Source: Clostridium sp. C2-6-12 (GTDB lineage: Bacteria > Bacillota > Clostridia > Clostridiales > Clostridiaceae). Taken from it: a stretch of 64,000 nt of DNA. The notes under the pieces were generated by a model. The model did no database searches. It saw only the letters and a list, made by a program, of their open reading frames with translations, and had not been told where the DNA came from. Numbering within the stretch: the first letter of the stretch is position 1; every line of letters begins with the position of its first letter. The stretch lies in contig NZ_JAABNP010000011.1 in NCBI RefSeq assembly GCF_009928485.1, forward strand, positions 102,643 to 166,642, in the 5' to 3' direction. The position numbers and the translations under genes are program-made. Shown in pieces: positions 8,133 to 17,229 of the stretch.

Positions 8133-8627
8133 TTATTTTGTTCTTATTAAGTCTATAAATGTGTAGTGAAGTCCGTTTTTTTCATCAGTGAATTTTTCTG
8201 ATGTATATTCTGGTTTGAATTCGTTGTAGTTGATTTCTGGAAAGTAAGTGTCACCTTCGAAGTTTTCTTCTATTTGTGTTAAATAGATTTTATTTATGTA
8301 AGGAAGAAATTGTTCGTAAATTTCAGCTCCTCCAATTACAAACACTTCTTCATCGCATTTTGAATATTTTTCAACTAAGGAATTTAAATCATATTCAATT
8401 TCTACCATGTTTGAATCAACTTTGAAGTTTTGGTTTCTAGTTATGATTATATGTTTTCTATTTGGCAGAATTCCTGGTAGTGATTCAAAGGCTTTTCTTC
8501 CCATTATCATTTTTTTATCAGAAGTTATTCTTTTAAACCTTTTTAGATCTTCTGAAATATGCCATGGTAAGGTATTATTTATGCCTATTACATTATTTTT
8601 TGCAACAGCAACACTTATTGATAACAT
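8133..8627 (-). CDS. folA: Dihydrofolate reductase
   Basis: This 164-aa enzyme reduces dihydrofolate to tetrahydrofolate with NADPH. Characteristic motifs are VAVAKNNVIGINNTLPWHISEDLKRF with the acidic active-site residue, MIMGRKAFESLPG, the nucleotide-binding EVFVIGGAEIYEQFLP, and TYFPEI. Start ATG 8627 is preceded by AAGGAGG. It lies 19 bases after the thymidylate synthase gene on the same strand; that enzyme produces dihydrofolate, which this one recycles, so the pair is a classic operon. Confidence 0.97.
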   Translation of the reverse strand: MLSISVAVAKNNVIGINNTLPWHISEDLKRFKRITSDKKMIMGRKAFESLPGILPNRKHIIITRNQNFKVDSNMVEIEYDLNSLVEKYSKCDEEVFVIGGAEIYEQFLPYINKIYLTQIEENFEGDTYFPEINYNEFKPEYTSEKFTDEKNGLHYTFIDLIRTK

Positions 8628-8646
8628 TAATATTCCTCCTTAAGAA

Positions 8647-9438
8647 TTATACTGAGACTTCCATTTTTATTGCTTCATGATGTTTGTATTCTTCAAGCTT
8701 TATATCATCAGGGGTAAAATCGTAAAAGTCTTTAATTTCAGGATTAATCCATAACTTTGGTGCTCTATAAGCATCGTTTTTTCTGCTTAGCTGAATTTTC
8801 ATTCCTTCAACTTGATTTTTGTAAATATGAGCGTTATTTATAACATGTGTAAATAATCCAGGTTTATGACCAGTAACTTGAGCTAGTAAATGAACTAATA
8901 CAGCATATTGGCTTGTATTAAACGGAACACCAAGAGGCCAGTCTCCACTTCTTTGTACAAGCATACAGTTAAGCTTTCCATCTGTTACATCCCACATTGT
9001 AAGGAAGCAGCATGGATAAAGAGCACCGCCATCTAAATATGGTATTTGCCATAAATTAAGCATCATTCTTCTATCTTGAGGATTGTTTTTTAAAGCATCT
9101 ATTAATTTATCTATTTGATTGAATTTTTTTACTACCCAGCCATAAGAAGTTCCAATGGTTCCATCCTCCATCATCCATTCATCCCAAATCTTTACGTTTT
9201 GTGCTTGAAGATCTTTTACACTATTTGATTGATCTTTAAAAATCCATAAAAGTTCTTTAACAGCAGTTTTAAAAGCTACAAATTTAGTCGTTAATATAGG
9301 AAATTCTTTTTCTAGATTAAATTGCATAATTTGATGTGGTAATTTATAAGTCGGCATTCCAGTTCTATTATTGTCGAAATATCCATTTTCTAATATATCA
9401 TTAGCTATAGATAAATATTTATCATCATATAAGCTCAT
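8647..9438 (-). CDS. thyA: Thymidylate synthase
   Basis: This 263-aa ThyA-type enzyme makes dTMP from dUMP using methylene-tetrahydrofolate. The catalytic Cys lies in [13 protein letters not shown]. The dUMP-binding signature is [17 protein letters not shown] and the substrate loop [12 protein letters not shown] is intact, as is the N-terminal [10 protein letters not shown] segment with the phosphate-binding Arg. It is the first gene of a minus-strand operon with dihydrofolate reductase and possibly the FAH gene. The divergent gap 9439-9641 must hold promoters for both this operon and dnaX; a TATAAT at 9595-9600 is the best -10 toward dnaX, with no good -35. Confidence 0.97.
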   Translation of the reverse strand: MSLYDDKYLSIANDILENGYFDNNRTGMPTYKLPHQIMQFNLEKEFPILTTKFVAFKTAVKELLWIFKDQSNSVKDLQAQNVKIWDEWMMEDGTIGTSYGWVVKKFNQIDKLIDALKNNPQDRRMMLNLWQIPYLDGGALYPCCFLTMWDVTDGKLNCMLVQRSGDWPLGVPFNTSQYAVLVHLLAQVTGHKPGLFTHVINNAHIYKNQVEGMKIQLSRKNDAYRAPKLWINPEIKDFYDFTPDDIKLEEYKHHEAIKMEVSV

Positions 9439-9641
9439 TTTGTGTATTCCTCCTATTTATTTGTTCTTAAAACTATAAAAAACAAGTTATTCTTCAATTA
9501 TTTTAGCATATTAATATGAAGTTAACAAAGTTAATATTAAGTATATAAATTAATCCATTTACATGACATTATACTAATTGTGGTGTTAATGGTGTATAAT
9601 AAAGTTATGTTTAATTTAAGAAAATAGAGAGGTGAAAGCCT

Positions 9642-11285
9642 GTGAGTTATAAAGCACTATATAGAGAGTGGAGACCTAGGATTTTTGAAGATGTTGTTGG
9701 CCAGGAACATATAACCACAACATTAAAGAATGAGATTATAAATGATAGAATAGCACATGCATATCTTTTTTGTGGAACAAGGGGAACAGGAAAAACTTCT
9801 ACAGCAAAGGTAATGGCAAAGGCATTAAATTGTCTTAATCTGCAAAATGGTGAACCTTGCAATGAATGTGAAATGTGCAAAAAGGTAGATGAAGGGTTAG
9901 CGATTGATGTAACAGAACTTGATGCAGCTTCAAATAATGGTATTGATAAAATCAGGGATATTATAGATGATACTAAGTATCCTCCACAAGAAGCTAAATA
10001 TAAAATATATATAATGGATGAGGTTCATATGCTTTCTGTAGGTGCGGTAAATGCATTTTTAAAGACATTGGAAGAACCTCCTAAGAATGTAATATTTATA
10101 TTAGCAACAACAGATCCGCAAAAATTGCCTATAACAATTTTATCTAGATGTCAAAGATTCGATTTTAAGAGAATAAATCAAAAAGAAATTTCAAGTAGAT
10201 TAAAGAAAATTACTGAAGCACAAAATATAGATTATGAACAAAAAAGCTTAGATTTAATTTCAAGAGTTTGTGATGGGGCTTTAAGAGATGCTGTAAGTAT
10301 ACTAGATCAAGCAATTGCAATGGGTGAAAATGAAATTAAATATGAAGATTTAGTAAGTATATTAGGCCTTGTAACTAATGAATATTTATTTGATATAACT
10401 TATGCAGTCATAGATAGAAGTATTGAAAAAGCAATGCTCATAATCGATAAATTAATGTATGCAGGTAAAGATATGCAATTGTTTATCAAGGATTTAATTG
10501 CTCATTTCAGAAATCTGCTCATGGTTAAAGTTACAAGCAATCCAGAGGAAGTTTTGGATATGTCCTTAGAGAATATAGCTATGGTTAGGGAACAAGGGCG
10601 TAAAATTAGAGTAGAAGAAATAATGAGGGCTATTAGAATACTTCAGGAAGCTGAAATAAATTCAAAAGCAAGTAAGCAAAGTAGATTATATTTAGAGCTT
10701 GCTATAATTAAAATGTGTAAAATTGAATATGATACATCAAATGAAGTAATATTATCAAGAATAAATAAATTAGAGGAAAATTTAAAAAACGGAAATATCC
10801 AGGTGGTTCAATCTGAAGGGGCAGATCAGGCTGTAAATTCCATAAATAAAACAGTTGATTCTAAACAAAGCAACGTAAGTCAAAATAGGATTACAGAGGC
10901 TGCTGCAAATAATGAAAAACCTAAATTTGCAGGAAATACGAATTCAACATTAACTCTTGATGATGTTGGAAGAGCTTGGACTGAAATCATAGAAGCATTT
11001 AAAGCAAAGCGTGCAATGATAGTTTATGCTTCAATTGTTACAGCAAAGCCATATAGTATTAAAAATGGAGTAGTTACTTTAGAATATGAAGCAATGTATG
11101 CCTTTAATAAACAAAGACTTGAAAAATCTGAATATAGGGAAGTTGTAAATAGTGTATTTTCTGAAATACTGAAGGAAAAAATAATGGTAGATTACATAGT
11201 AAGGAAAGATAATGAACATAAGGATAATGAAGAATTGTTAAAACAAGCTATAGATGGAATACCATTTCAGGTATATGAAGATTGA
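9642..11285 (+). CDS. dnaX: DNA polymerase III subunit gamma/tau
   Basis: This 547-aa clamp-loader ATPase belongs to the replicative polymerase. It shows Walker A GTRGTGKTSTAK, the four-Cys zinc module (CLNLQNGEPCNECEMC), Walker B/box with MDEVHMLS, sensor 1 ILATTDPQKLP and an SRC motif (LSRCQRFDF). The variable linker around residues 390-440 and the C-terminal tau-like region follow. Start GTG 9642 has GAGAGGTG upstream. It heads the conserved block dnaX-ybaB-recR-yaaL-bofA. No slippery heptamer for gamma production was seen by eye. Confidence 0.97.
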   Translation: MSYKALYREWRPRIFEDVVGQEHITTTLKNEIINDRIAHAYLFCGTRGTGKTSTAKVMAKALNCLNLQNGEPCNECEMCKKVDEGLAIDVTELDAASNNGIDKIRDIIDDTKYPPQEAKYKIYIMDEVHMLSVGAVNAFLKTLEEPPKNVIFILATTDPQKLPITILSRCQRFDFKRINQKEISSRLKKITEAQNIDYEQKSLDLISRVCDGALRDAVSILDQAIAMGENEIKYEDLVSILGLVTNEYLFDITYAVIDRSIEKAMLIIDKLMYAGKDMQLFIKDLIAHFRNLLMVKVTSNPEEVLDMSLENIAMVREQGRKIRVEEIMRAIRILQEAEINSKASKQSRLYLELAIIKMCKIEYDTSNEVILSRINKLEENLKNGNIQVVQSEGADQAVNSINKTVDSKQSNVSQNRITEAAANNEKPKFAGNTNSTLTLDDVGRAWTEIIEAFKAKRAMIVYASIVTAKPYSIKNGVVTLEYEAMYAFNKQRLEKSEYREVVNSVFSEILKEKIMVDYIVRKDNEHKDNEELLKQAIDGIPFQVYED

Positions 11286-11369
11286 TGAACTGTCAATTGC
11301 AGATTGTCAATTAAATAAAGTTGTTTTATAATTAAAAAATGATATTCAAGAAAGAGGAGGAATTTTTTT

Positions 11370-11708
11370 ATGGCAAAAGGTGGATTTCCAGGCGGCTTTG
11401 GCGGAGCTAATATGAATAACCTTATGAAGCAAGCACAAAAGATGCAAAAGCAAATGGAAGATATGCAAAAGGAACTTGAAACAAAAGAATTTGAAGCATC
11501 AGTAGGTGGTGGCGCTGTAGTTGTTAAGGTAACTGGTAAAAAAGAAATAACAGCAATTAATATAAAACCTGAAGTTGTAGATGCAGATGATGTTGAAATG
11601 CTTGAAGACTTAGTAATGAGTGCAGTTAATGAAGCTTTAAGAAAAGCAGAAGAAGAAACTGCAAGTAAAATGGGTAAATTAACAGGTGGAATGCCAGGAT
11701 TATTCTAA
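11370..11708 (+). CDS. Nucleoid-associated protein, YbaB/EbfC family
   Basis: This 112-aa dimeric DNA-binding protein has the Gly/Phe-rich start [20 protein letters not shown], a Met/Gln-rich helix ([12 protein letters not shown]), a core with [16 protein letters not shown], and the tail GMPGLF common in clostridial members. It normally lies between dnaX and recR, as here, and may influence recombination or nucleoid structure. AGAGGAGG lies upstream of ATG 11370. Confidence 0.95.
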   Translation: MAKGGFPGGFGGANMNNLMKQAQKMQKQMEDMQKELETKEFEASVGGGAVVVKVTGKKEITAINIKPEVVDADDVEMLEDLVMSAVNEALRKAEEETASKMGKLTGGMPGLF

Positions 11709-11735
11709 GAATTTTAGAAATAGTTATAATTATTT

Positions 11736-11780
11736 AGCATACAGTATTGTTTGGTTATCCTTCAAGCTGTATGCTTTTTA
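11736..11780 (+). terminator. Hairpin between ybaB and recR
   Basis: AGCATACAG pairs with CTGTATGCT around a 22-base loop and is followed by TTTTTA. It could partly terminate dnaX-ybaB transcripts ahead of recR. Confidence 0.6.
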
Positions 11781-11880
11781 TAGTATATATTATTATTCTA
11801 TTAGTTAAAGATGAAACTGATATTTTTTCAGAATGGATACATAATAATTAATAATAAAGATTAAAGGAGAAATTCAAAAT

Positions 11881-12480
11881 ATGATGGACTTTTATCCAGT
11901 AGCCATAGAAAAATTAATTGAAGAGTTTGCTAAATTGCCAAGTATAGGGCAAAAGACTGCTCAAAGATTAACATTGCATATTTTAAATCTTCCAGATGAA
12001 GAAGTAAAAGAATTTGCAAAAGCGTTAATTCAAGCAAGGGGAACGATTAAATATTGCTCTATATGTGGAAATTTTACTGATAAAGATCCTTGTTCATTAT
12101 GTTCTAATCCTAACAGGGATAAAAGTATTATATGTGTTGTTGAACAACCAAAGGACATTATGACAATGGAAAAGATTAAAGAATTTAATGGAGTATACCA
12201 CGTATTACATGGAAATATATCACCAATGCAAGGAAGGGGACCTCAAGATATAAAAATTAGGGAGCTTGTTGCTAGAATGAATGAAGAGGTTAAAGAAGTG
12301 ATACTTGCAACTAATCCTAATATTGAAGGAGAAGCAACTGCAATGTATATATCTAAAGTTCTTAAACCACTTGATATAAAGGTTACAAGAATAGCATCAG
12401 GAATACCTGTAGGCGGAGATTTAGAATATGCTGATGAAGTTACATTGTCTAAGGCATTAGAGGGAAGAAAAGAGATTTAA
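11881..12480 (+). CDS. recR: Recombination protein RecR
   Basis: RecR (about 199 aa) works with RecO, and RecF where present, to load RecA at gaps during recombinational repair. The helix-hairpin-helix [15 protein letters not shown] is at the N-terminus. A C4 zinc finger ([16 protein letters not shown]) follows, then a Toprim domain with [16 protein letters not shown] and the GRGPQD segment, and a C-terminal Walker-B-like region with [23 protein letters not shown] lies upstream; ATG 11881 and ATG 11884 are equally possible. Confidence 0.97.
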   Translation: MMDFYPVAIEKLIEEFAKLPSIGQKTAQRLTLHILNLPDEEVKEFAKALIQARGTIKYCSICGNFTDKDPCSLCSNPNRDKSIICVVEQPKDIMTMEKIKEFNGVYHVLHGNISPMQGRGPQDIKIRELVARMNEEVKEVILATNPNIEGEATAMYISKVLKPLDIKVTRIASGIPVGGDLEYADEVTLSKALEGRKEI

Positions 12481-12539
12481 GAATTATTGTCATTATACAT
12501 TATTAATTTTGTTCAAAACTTATGTCCAAATGAAGTTTA

Positions 12540-12561
12540 GGGACCTAAAATGTTAGGCCCC
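12540..12561. other. Hairpin in the recR-yaaL gap
   Basis: CCTAA pairs with TTAGG around a 4-base loop, extended by GGG/CCC across one mismatch. No T tract follows. The rest of the gap (12481-12747) holds no gene; one match to the DnaA box (TGTGGATAA, 12708-12716) lies just before yaaL. Confidence 0.35.
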
Positions 12562-12747
12562 CGAAAAAGTGTTACACAGATGGGAGTTAGAAGTTTTATC
12601 TGATATGAGTGAAAAGTTTCTTATATGATATAGTATATGAAGCAAGTTGAAAGTTGATACAATTTTTTAAATATATATAAGCAAACATATGTATAATCCT
12701 TCCTTTATGTGGATAAAATAGTAATAAGAAGTTTTGGAGGGATTTAC

Positions 12748-13026
12748 ATGAATAAAAAAAATATTCTAGAATACCTGATGTATAAGACTGATAATCCGGT
12801 TATGTATGAAAAGTTATTGGAAGATATGGAAATTGCTAAGATGGAAATAAATGCAGCTAGAAGTATGTTTAACAATGTTAATGATGATGATTTAATAGAA
12901 GTAGCTATTTATTCAGAAAATGTTGCAAGAAAAAGATATGATTACTTATTATCTATAGCAAGGAAGAGAGGTATAAGCGTAGGAACTGATTATATAGTTG
13001 AAAGAAATGTACAAAGTATTAGATAA
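12748..13026 (+). CDS. yaaL: YaaL-like protein, DUF2508
   Basis: This 92-aa, mostly helical, charged protein is of unknown function. It resembles the DUF2508 family by its size, its helical composition (MYEKLLEDMEIAKMEINAARSMFNNV, interrupted here for length) and especially its position between recR and bofA, the same as yaaL in Bacillus. A frame open from 12709 exists, but TTTGGAGGG at 12734-12740 points to ATG 12748. It lies 22 bases before bofA and is likely co-transcribed with it. Confidence 0.8.
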   Translation: MNKKNILEYLMYKTDNPVMYEKLLEDMEIAKMEINAARSMFNNVNDDDLIEVAIYSENVARKRYDYLLSIARKRGISVGTDYIVERNVQSIR

Positions 13027-13048
13027 ATAAAATATTGGGGGATTAAAA

Positions 13049-13318
13049 ATGGAGGGACAAATTTTAATATATGGATTAATAGGAATAGCAATACTATTCT
13101 TAGTTACTAAATTGTTAAAATGGCCAATAAAAATAATCATAAATGGAATTGTGGGAGTTATTATATTATATGTAGTAAATTTCATAATTGCAAAGCTTAA
13201 TTTACTTGGTATAAATATTAATTTTTCATTGGCAATTAATCCAATTACTGCTTTGATAGCAGGATTCTTTGGAGTTCCAGGTGTTATTGTATTAATTATA
13301 ATTGGAGCATTTTTATAG
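13049..13318 (+). CDS. bofA: Pro-sigma-K processing inhibitor BofA family
   Basis: This 89-aa protein has two or three membrane spans and ends in the family signature NPITALIAGFFGVPGVIVL. In Bacillus, BofA sits in the outer forespore membrane and holds back the SpoIVFB protease that activates sigma-K; in clostridia the role is less clear. Its presence marks a spore former. Its terminator has been split by the transposable element that starts 56 bases after the stop. Confidence 0.93.
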   Translation: MEGQILIYGLIGIAILFLVTKLLKWPIKIIINGIVGVIILYVVNFIIAKLNLLGININFSLAINPITALIAGFFGVPGVIVLIIIGAFL

Positions 13319-13351
13319 TTTTCATTAGAGTAAACTTTAAAATTATAATAT

Positions 13352-13364
13352 AAAAAAGGTCTGT
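13352..13364 (+). terminator. Left arm of the interrupted bofA terminator
   Basis: AAAAAAGGTCTGT here is complementary (with G-T pairs) to GCAGATCTTTTTT at 17264-17276. Joined without the element and with one copy of ATAAATTTG, they form a 13-bp stem with an ATAAATTT loop and a T tract, a standard terminator. The arms are now 3.9 kb apart. Confidence 0.75.
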
Positions 13365-13373
13365 ATAAATTTG

Positions 13374-13399
13374 TAACGGGTTTACTTTAGAGGTGCAAA
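13374..13399 (+). repeat. Left terminal inverted repeat (26 bp)
   Basis: It is an exact reverse complement of 17230-17255 and is directly preceded by the 9-bp duplication ATAAATTTG. Confidence 0.92.
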
Positions 13400-13440
13400 C
13401 TTAAAAATTACAGACATTTTTGCAATGATTTTTACAACAA

Positions 13441-13480
13441 AAAACCTATGCTTTAACAACAGTTTTAGCATAGGTTTTTA
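13441..13480. terminator. Bidirectional terminator near the left end of the element
   Basis: A perfect 12-bp stem, AAAACCTATGCT with AGCATAGGTTTT around a 14-base loop, has T-rich tails on both strands. It may replace the bofA terminator the element destroyed and also insulate the element. Confidence 0.75.
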
Positions 13481-13551
13481 CATTTATTTAGTTACTGATG
13501 GACAATATAAGAATGTTGCGTCTTATCTTCATATACATTAACGTTTTTAAT

Positions 13552-13579
13552 AAATAAAAAAAGCAGGCTGTACTCCTGC
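13552..13579 (-). terminator. Minus-strand terminator inside the element
   Basis: Read on the minus strand, GCAGG-loop-CCTGC is followed by TTTTTTTATTT. It would stop leftward transcripts from the transposase genes before they leave the element. Confidence 0.65.
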
Positions 13580-13598
13580 GTATTCTTTCAATATTCTA

Positions 13599-13626
13599 TT
13601 GACTTTTACTATTATATTGCTATAAT
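13599..13626 (+). promoter_or_regulatory. Promoter of the element's hydrolase gene
   Basis: TTGACT (13599-13604) and a perfect TATAAT (13621-13626) are separated by 16 bases, about 90 bases upstream of the start codon. Confidence 0.65.
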
Positions 13627-13670
13627 ATTTCTGTATAACTATAACATATTAAATTTAATTATAACATACT

Positions 13671-13687
13671 ATTGACTATAAGTCAAT
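13671..13687. promoter_or_regulatory. Operator-like palindrome before the hydrolase
   Basis: ATTGACT, three bases, then AGTCAAT forms a perfect palindrome downstream of the -10 and about 30 bases before the start codon. It is positioned to block transcription or start a second promoter (TTGACT). Confidence 0.4.
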
Positions 13688-13717
13688 ACAAATATTGATA
13701 ATGAGGTGAGAAGAAAA

Positions 13718-14578
13718 TTGAAGGAAAAGTTTTTTAATACTGGTAAAGTCAATCTTAATTATGCAGAAGGGCCCCAAAACGGGCCAGCATTATTATTGCT
13801 TCATGGTGGTTCTTCACGTTGGCAGTCCTTTGAACCTTTAATACCTGATTTACAAGATTCATGGCATATATACGCATTAGACTTAAGGGGACATGGTAAA
13901 TCTGGTAGGATTCATAATGGTTATAGAATTCAAGACTATGTTCCTGATATAGAAGTATTTATTAAAGATTGTATCAAGCAACCCGCTATTATCTTTGGGC
14001 ATTCTCTTGGGGGTATGATAGCCATAATGGTTGCATCAAGTAATCCAGAGGTTACTAAAGCAGTAATAATTGGCGATTCACCAATTTCAATTGAAGTTCT
14101 TAAAGAACATTCAGAGAAGCAGAAGGAAATGACCATTCTCTGGAGAGAGTTAGCAAAAACAAAATCCACAGAACATGTTATTACTAAATTAAAACAGATG
14201 CTTATACCAATTCCTAATAAGGAGGAGTTAGCACCTGCTTACAAAGTTTTTGGAGAAGATAATCCATGGTTCACATTTATGGCAGAAAATCTATCTCAAA
14301 ATGACCCCGACATGTTAACTGCAATCATAGACAATTTTGACGATACCTATGCCCAATACCAGATAGATGAATTATTACCCCAAATAGAATGTCCTGTTTT
14401 AATACTACAAGGGAATCCTGACCTTGGTGGGTTAATAAGAGATATAGATATAAAACGCTCATTAAACTTATTACCAAATGTCCAACACATGAAAATAAAT
14501 ACTGTTGGACACGCTCTGCATATGCAAGACAAAGAGACTGTAAAAGATGCTATAATACCTTTTATGAAATCTTTATAG
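13718..14578 (+). CDS. Alpha/beta hydrolase, passenger gene of the element
   Basis: This 286-aa alpha/beta-fold hydrolase has an oxyanion-hole region ALLLLHGGSSRW, the nucleophile elbow IIFGHSLGGMIA with the active Ser, a probable acid in LQGNPDLGG, and the catalytic His in VGHALHMQD. The substrate cannot be told; esterases, lactonases and haloperoxidase-like enzymes share this pattern. GTG 13706 is in frame but lies in the ribosome binding site GAGGTGAG, so TTG 13718 is preferred. It has its own promoter and a hairpin after it (14621-14653), so it is an independently expressed cargo gene inside the inverted repeats. Confidence 0.85.
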   Translation: MKEKFFNTGKVNLNYAEGPQNGPALLLLHGGSSRWQSFEPLIPDLQDSWHIYALDLRGHGKSGRIHNGYRIQDYVPDIEVFIKDCIKQPAIIFGHSLGGMIAIMVASSNPEVTKAVIIGDSPISIEVLKEHSEKQKEMTILWRELAKTKSTEHVITKLKQMLIPIPNKEELAPAYKVFGEDNPWFTFMAENLSQNDPDMLTAIIDNFDDTYAQYQIDELLPQIECPVLILQGNPDLGGLIRDIDIKRSLNLLPNVQHMKINTVGHALHMQDKETVKDAIIPFMKSL

Positions 14579-14620
14579 AATCACTATCGTCTATATCATA
14601 AGTGTAAGTATTTATTAATT

Positions 14621-14656
14621 AAACAGGGGCATTCTGTGCAGGTGTCCCTGTTTGCT
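14621..14656 (+). terminator. Hairpin after the passenger hydrolase
   Basis: AAACAGGG pairs with CCCTGTTT around a 17-base loop; the tail is GCTTCG on the plus strand and TTTAATTAAT on the minus strand. It lies between convergent genes. Confidence 0.55.
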
Positions 14657-14732
14657 TCGTAATAGATTACTATTGTATATATATTATAAACTAAATCTGT
14701 AGTCTTTTCCAATATAATGAAACAAATAAGAG

Positions 14733-16682
14733 TTAAGAAAAATATATTATATCATTGTAGTTAAACTGCTTATCCGTAATACCTATTCTCTGTGCAGGAG
14801 TTAGTACATCACCGTTACCACTCTTGAAAGCCCAACAGAAGTTATAAAATGTTCTTAAAATAGTTATGGCATACTGGGCGTATTTTGGATTGTAGTTAGA
14901 ATATATGTAACTCTTTCCTTCACCTCTTGCTGTAACAAGTGGTCTTTCAAGTATGGATATGCTCCTTCTTATCTGATTGAAGAAAGCATTAATTGAGTGG
15001 CTGTTTACTCTTGCCAAGTAGTCGGCTACTTCATTTGAAGATTTATCTGCCAAATCAGTTATACAGTCCACATATCTAACTCCTTCATCAATGGAAGGTA
15101 AGGGGTGTTCTATGGGATTTTTACCCCATTTAGGATACCTCTTTCCGTCTTTAACTACATAGTCATAAAGGCTATGATAGTCTAATACTTCTGCTATCAT
15201 TTGTTTTTGTATTTCAAAGGAAGATAGTCCTTTCTTTCCGTTATCCTTAACCCATTTTTTAAGTTCCCTCATAGCCTCCGTAAATAAGTTATAAGCCTCC
15301 CTTTTGGTTAAACTACGGTCTAACTTACAAAGGAAATAGTGAGATTGCTTATCTTTTATGGACTGCGTAAAAACCCTCATAATAGCGTCTATGAGTGAAT
15401 TATCTTCATCAGAGATGAAGTTCCACTTGTTGCAGTTTATCATCTCTTTAATAAGCCAATAGTGTGCTACAGAGGTGTATTTTGAATTAGTGTGCATACC
15501 TTCTATGTAGTCTTTTCTTCTATTAAACTCGGAGAGCCTTAATTCATACTCTGATTTAGTTTCATCATCATTAGGGGTAGGAGGCTGTGGGGCATAAGGA
15601 AATCTCAATCTCTCATTCTTCCTTGCAAAACCGTATAGGTGGTCATCATGGTACTTAATTGTATCAGCCTCAATCTGCTCCTGTGTAATGTTAAAATCAT
15701 AGGCTATGTCTGCTCTAAATACATACCTTGAATGCAGTTCGCTACTTGCTACAAGAAAGGTCTGAAATTTAGTGTCCTCAATGTCATAGTGAAGTCCACC
15801 TTTGCCTTTTCTTCTAACATTATTAAGGTAATATATCATCTTGTCAGTATTGAGCCATATCTTATCAAATTCTTTATTCTTAAAGGCTTTAGTTTCGTAT
15901 TTTTCAAGAAATTCAAGGCACTTCCTATACAGCCACTCTAATTTGTGGTAATAAGTCTTTGGGCTTATATCAAGTATCTCACAAGTACGCTTAACAGGAG
16001 TTCTGCTTACGAGCAGTTCTGTAAATAAGGGTAGTACATCATTCTTATTTTGATTATAACTAAAATTTTCTCTTGCAGTAGGCAAGACATTAGTTATCTT
16101 CTTACAAGTCTTACATTGATACTTTTGTGAGTTACCTGTGCTTTTTCCTCTGCTATAAAAGGCTTTTTTATTATCAAAAGGGTTTTTATCAAAGTCTGAA
16201 CAACCATCTTTATGAAAGATGTATTCTTCTTCTTTATCAACTACAGCATTTATAGTAATGAGCCTTTTAATTTCTTCTGCGATAGACCAGTTTGATACGC
16301 TTTCAGTTATGCAGTTCATGCTTATACATTCTGTATCTTTCACAACATCTTCATTACAGGCAAGACCTCTACTTACTCCACTACGGACACCAACTATCTT
16401 ATATCTTGATGGTTTACTCTTAACATTTTCAAATTTCTGCTGTGGCATACCAAACCATTTACAGAAAGGATTGTTGCAGTAGTTCATTTGAATAGGGAAG
16501 GATTTTGACTGCTCTACAAGATGGGAAGGTGAAAAGATTAAATATCTATACTTCTTTCCAAAGTCTATAGGAGATAGAGCCTTATAGTCTTTATCCATCT
16601 GTTCTAATTCCTTATCGGGATAAGGGCATATCGTACTTACATCTAAAGAGGCTTCATTTGCTAATTCCTTTAGTTTAGGCAA
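14733..16682 (-). CDS. Large zinc-ribbon transposase-like protein
   Basis: This 649-aa protein is the probable transposase. Cys pairs occur at CNNPFC (69-74), at C108/C118/C123, and at YQCKTCKK (189-192) preceded by Cys160, suggesting two zinc ribbons. A helix-turn-helix follows (about 214-250, VKRTCEILDISPKTYYHKLE). The region after it resembles an RNase H fold with candidate acidic residues D279 (WLNTDKM), D324 (FRADIAYD) and E579 (RSISILERPL); these are guesses by eye. The order ribbon-HTH-DDE is that of IS1/IS1595 proteins but the chain is about twice as long. The TTG start directly follows the TAA of the upstream gene, with GGAGGA inside that gene, so translation is coupled. Confidence 0.65.
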   Translation of the reverse strand: MPKLKELANEASLDVSTICPYPDKELEQMDKDYKALSPIDFGKKYRYLIFSPSHLVEQSKSFPIQMNYCNNPFCKWFGMPQQKFENVKSKPSRYKIVGVRSGVSRGLACNEDVVKDTECISMNCITESVSNWSIAEEIKRLITINAVVDKEEEYIFHKDGCSDFDKNPFDNKKAFYSRGKSTGNSQKYQCKTCKKITNVLPTARENFSYNQNKNDVLPLFTELLVSRTPVKRTCEILDISPKTYYHKLEWLYRKCLEFLEKYETKAFKNKEFDKIWLNTDKMIYYLNNVRRKGKGGLHYDIEDTKFQTFLVASSELHSRYVFRADIAYDFNITQEQIEADTIKYHDDHLYGFARKNERLRFPYAPQPPTPNDDETKSEYELRLSEFNRRKDYIEGMHTNSKYTSVAHYWLIKEMINCNKWNFISDEDNSLIDAIMRVFTQSIKDKQSHYFLCKLDRSLTKREAYNLFTEAMRELKKWVKDNGKKGLSSFEIQKQMIAEVLDYHSLYDYVVKDGKRYPKWGKNPIEHPLPSIDEGVRYVDCITDLADKSSNEVADYLARVNSHSINAFFNQIRRSISILERPLVTARGEGKSYIYSNYNPKYAQYAITILRTFYNFCWAFKSGNGDVLTPAQRIGITDKQFNYNDIIYFS

Positions 16683-16958
16683 TTAAAAATCATCCTCCTC
16701 CACATCAGTAGTGTCCTTTGAGGCTTCATCACTATTAATACCAAATATAATTTCATTTATTTTCTTCTTGCTCCTACGACTATTGAGCCATTCTACAAAA
16801 TCACTATCTTTTAATATGTTTTGTAGGAACATATCTACTACTTCATCTTCCTCATATTCAGTATATTTAGCATAATATTCAACAATAAGTTTAGTCTTAC
16901 GAGAAATCTTGTAAGAAACATTCTCTTTATTAGTGTTTTTAGGCTTAATAAAATCCAT
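16683..16958 (-). CDS. Small accessory protein of the element, possible DNA-binding
   Basis: This 91-aa protein has the core YKISRKTKLIVEYYAKYTEY followed by a helical stretch with DEVVDMFLQNIL and an acidic C-terminus. The pattern suggests a short DNA-binding or antitoxin-like fold such as ribbon-helix-helix, but no family is recognised with certainty. A longer frame extends upstream to about 17060, yet GGAGGT lies just before ATG 16958. It ends one codon before the transposase start, so the two are expressed together; a regulator or targeting partner of the transposase is the natural guess. Confidence 0.6.
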   Translation of the reverse strand: MDFIKPKNTNKENVSYKISRKTKLIVEYYAKYTEYEEDEVVDMFLQNILKDSDFVEWLNSRRSKKKINEIIFGINSDEASKDTTDVEEDDF

Positions 16959-17177
16959 AAGATACCTCCAAATGGAATATATGTTCCTATTTATATTATA
17001 CCCTATTTGAAGAAAAACAACCAGTTTTTCAATCACTTTTGCATACATTTTTACACGCATTTTTGCAGGTGTAATAAATTTATTACATTAGTTTTTTCTG
17101 TTGCAAAAACCTATGAAAAAATGAGCATATTTTTATAACAAATTATCTTCAATCCATTGATTTAAGCCAAAACAAAA

Positions 17178-17207
17178 GAGTGCAAAAATTAATGTAATTT
17201 TGCACTC
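17178..17207. repeat. Subterminal palindrome and TGCAAAA repeats of the element
   Basis: GAGTGCAAAA (17178-17187) and TTTTGCACTC (17198-17207) form perfect 10-bp arms. TGCAAA or TTTGCA recurs around 17036, 17064, 17102, in this palindrome, and in the terminal repeat; the left end has it at 13393 and 13420. These are candidate transposase binding sites. The 270 bases between the small gene and the right end hold no gene. Confidence 0.55.
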
Positions 17208-17229
17208 GAAATTTATTGTATTTTTTGTT

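Noticed and set aside
13326..13399. Longer (about 57-bp) inverted repeat as the transposon end
   Set aside because: The outer part is imperfect and corresponds to the two arms of the bofA terminator; the perfect 26-bp repeats and the 9-bp direct duplication define the true ends.
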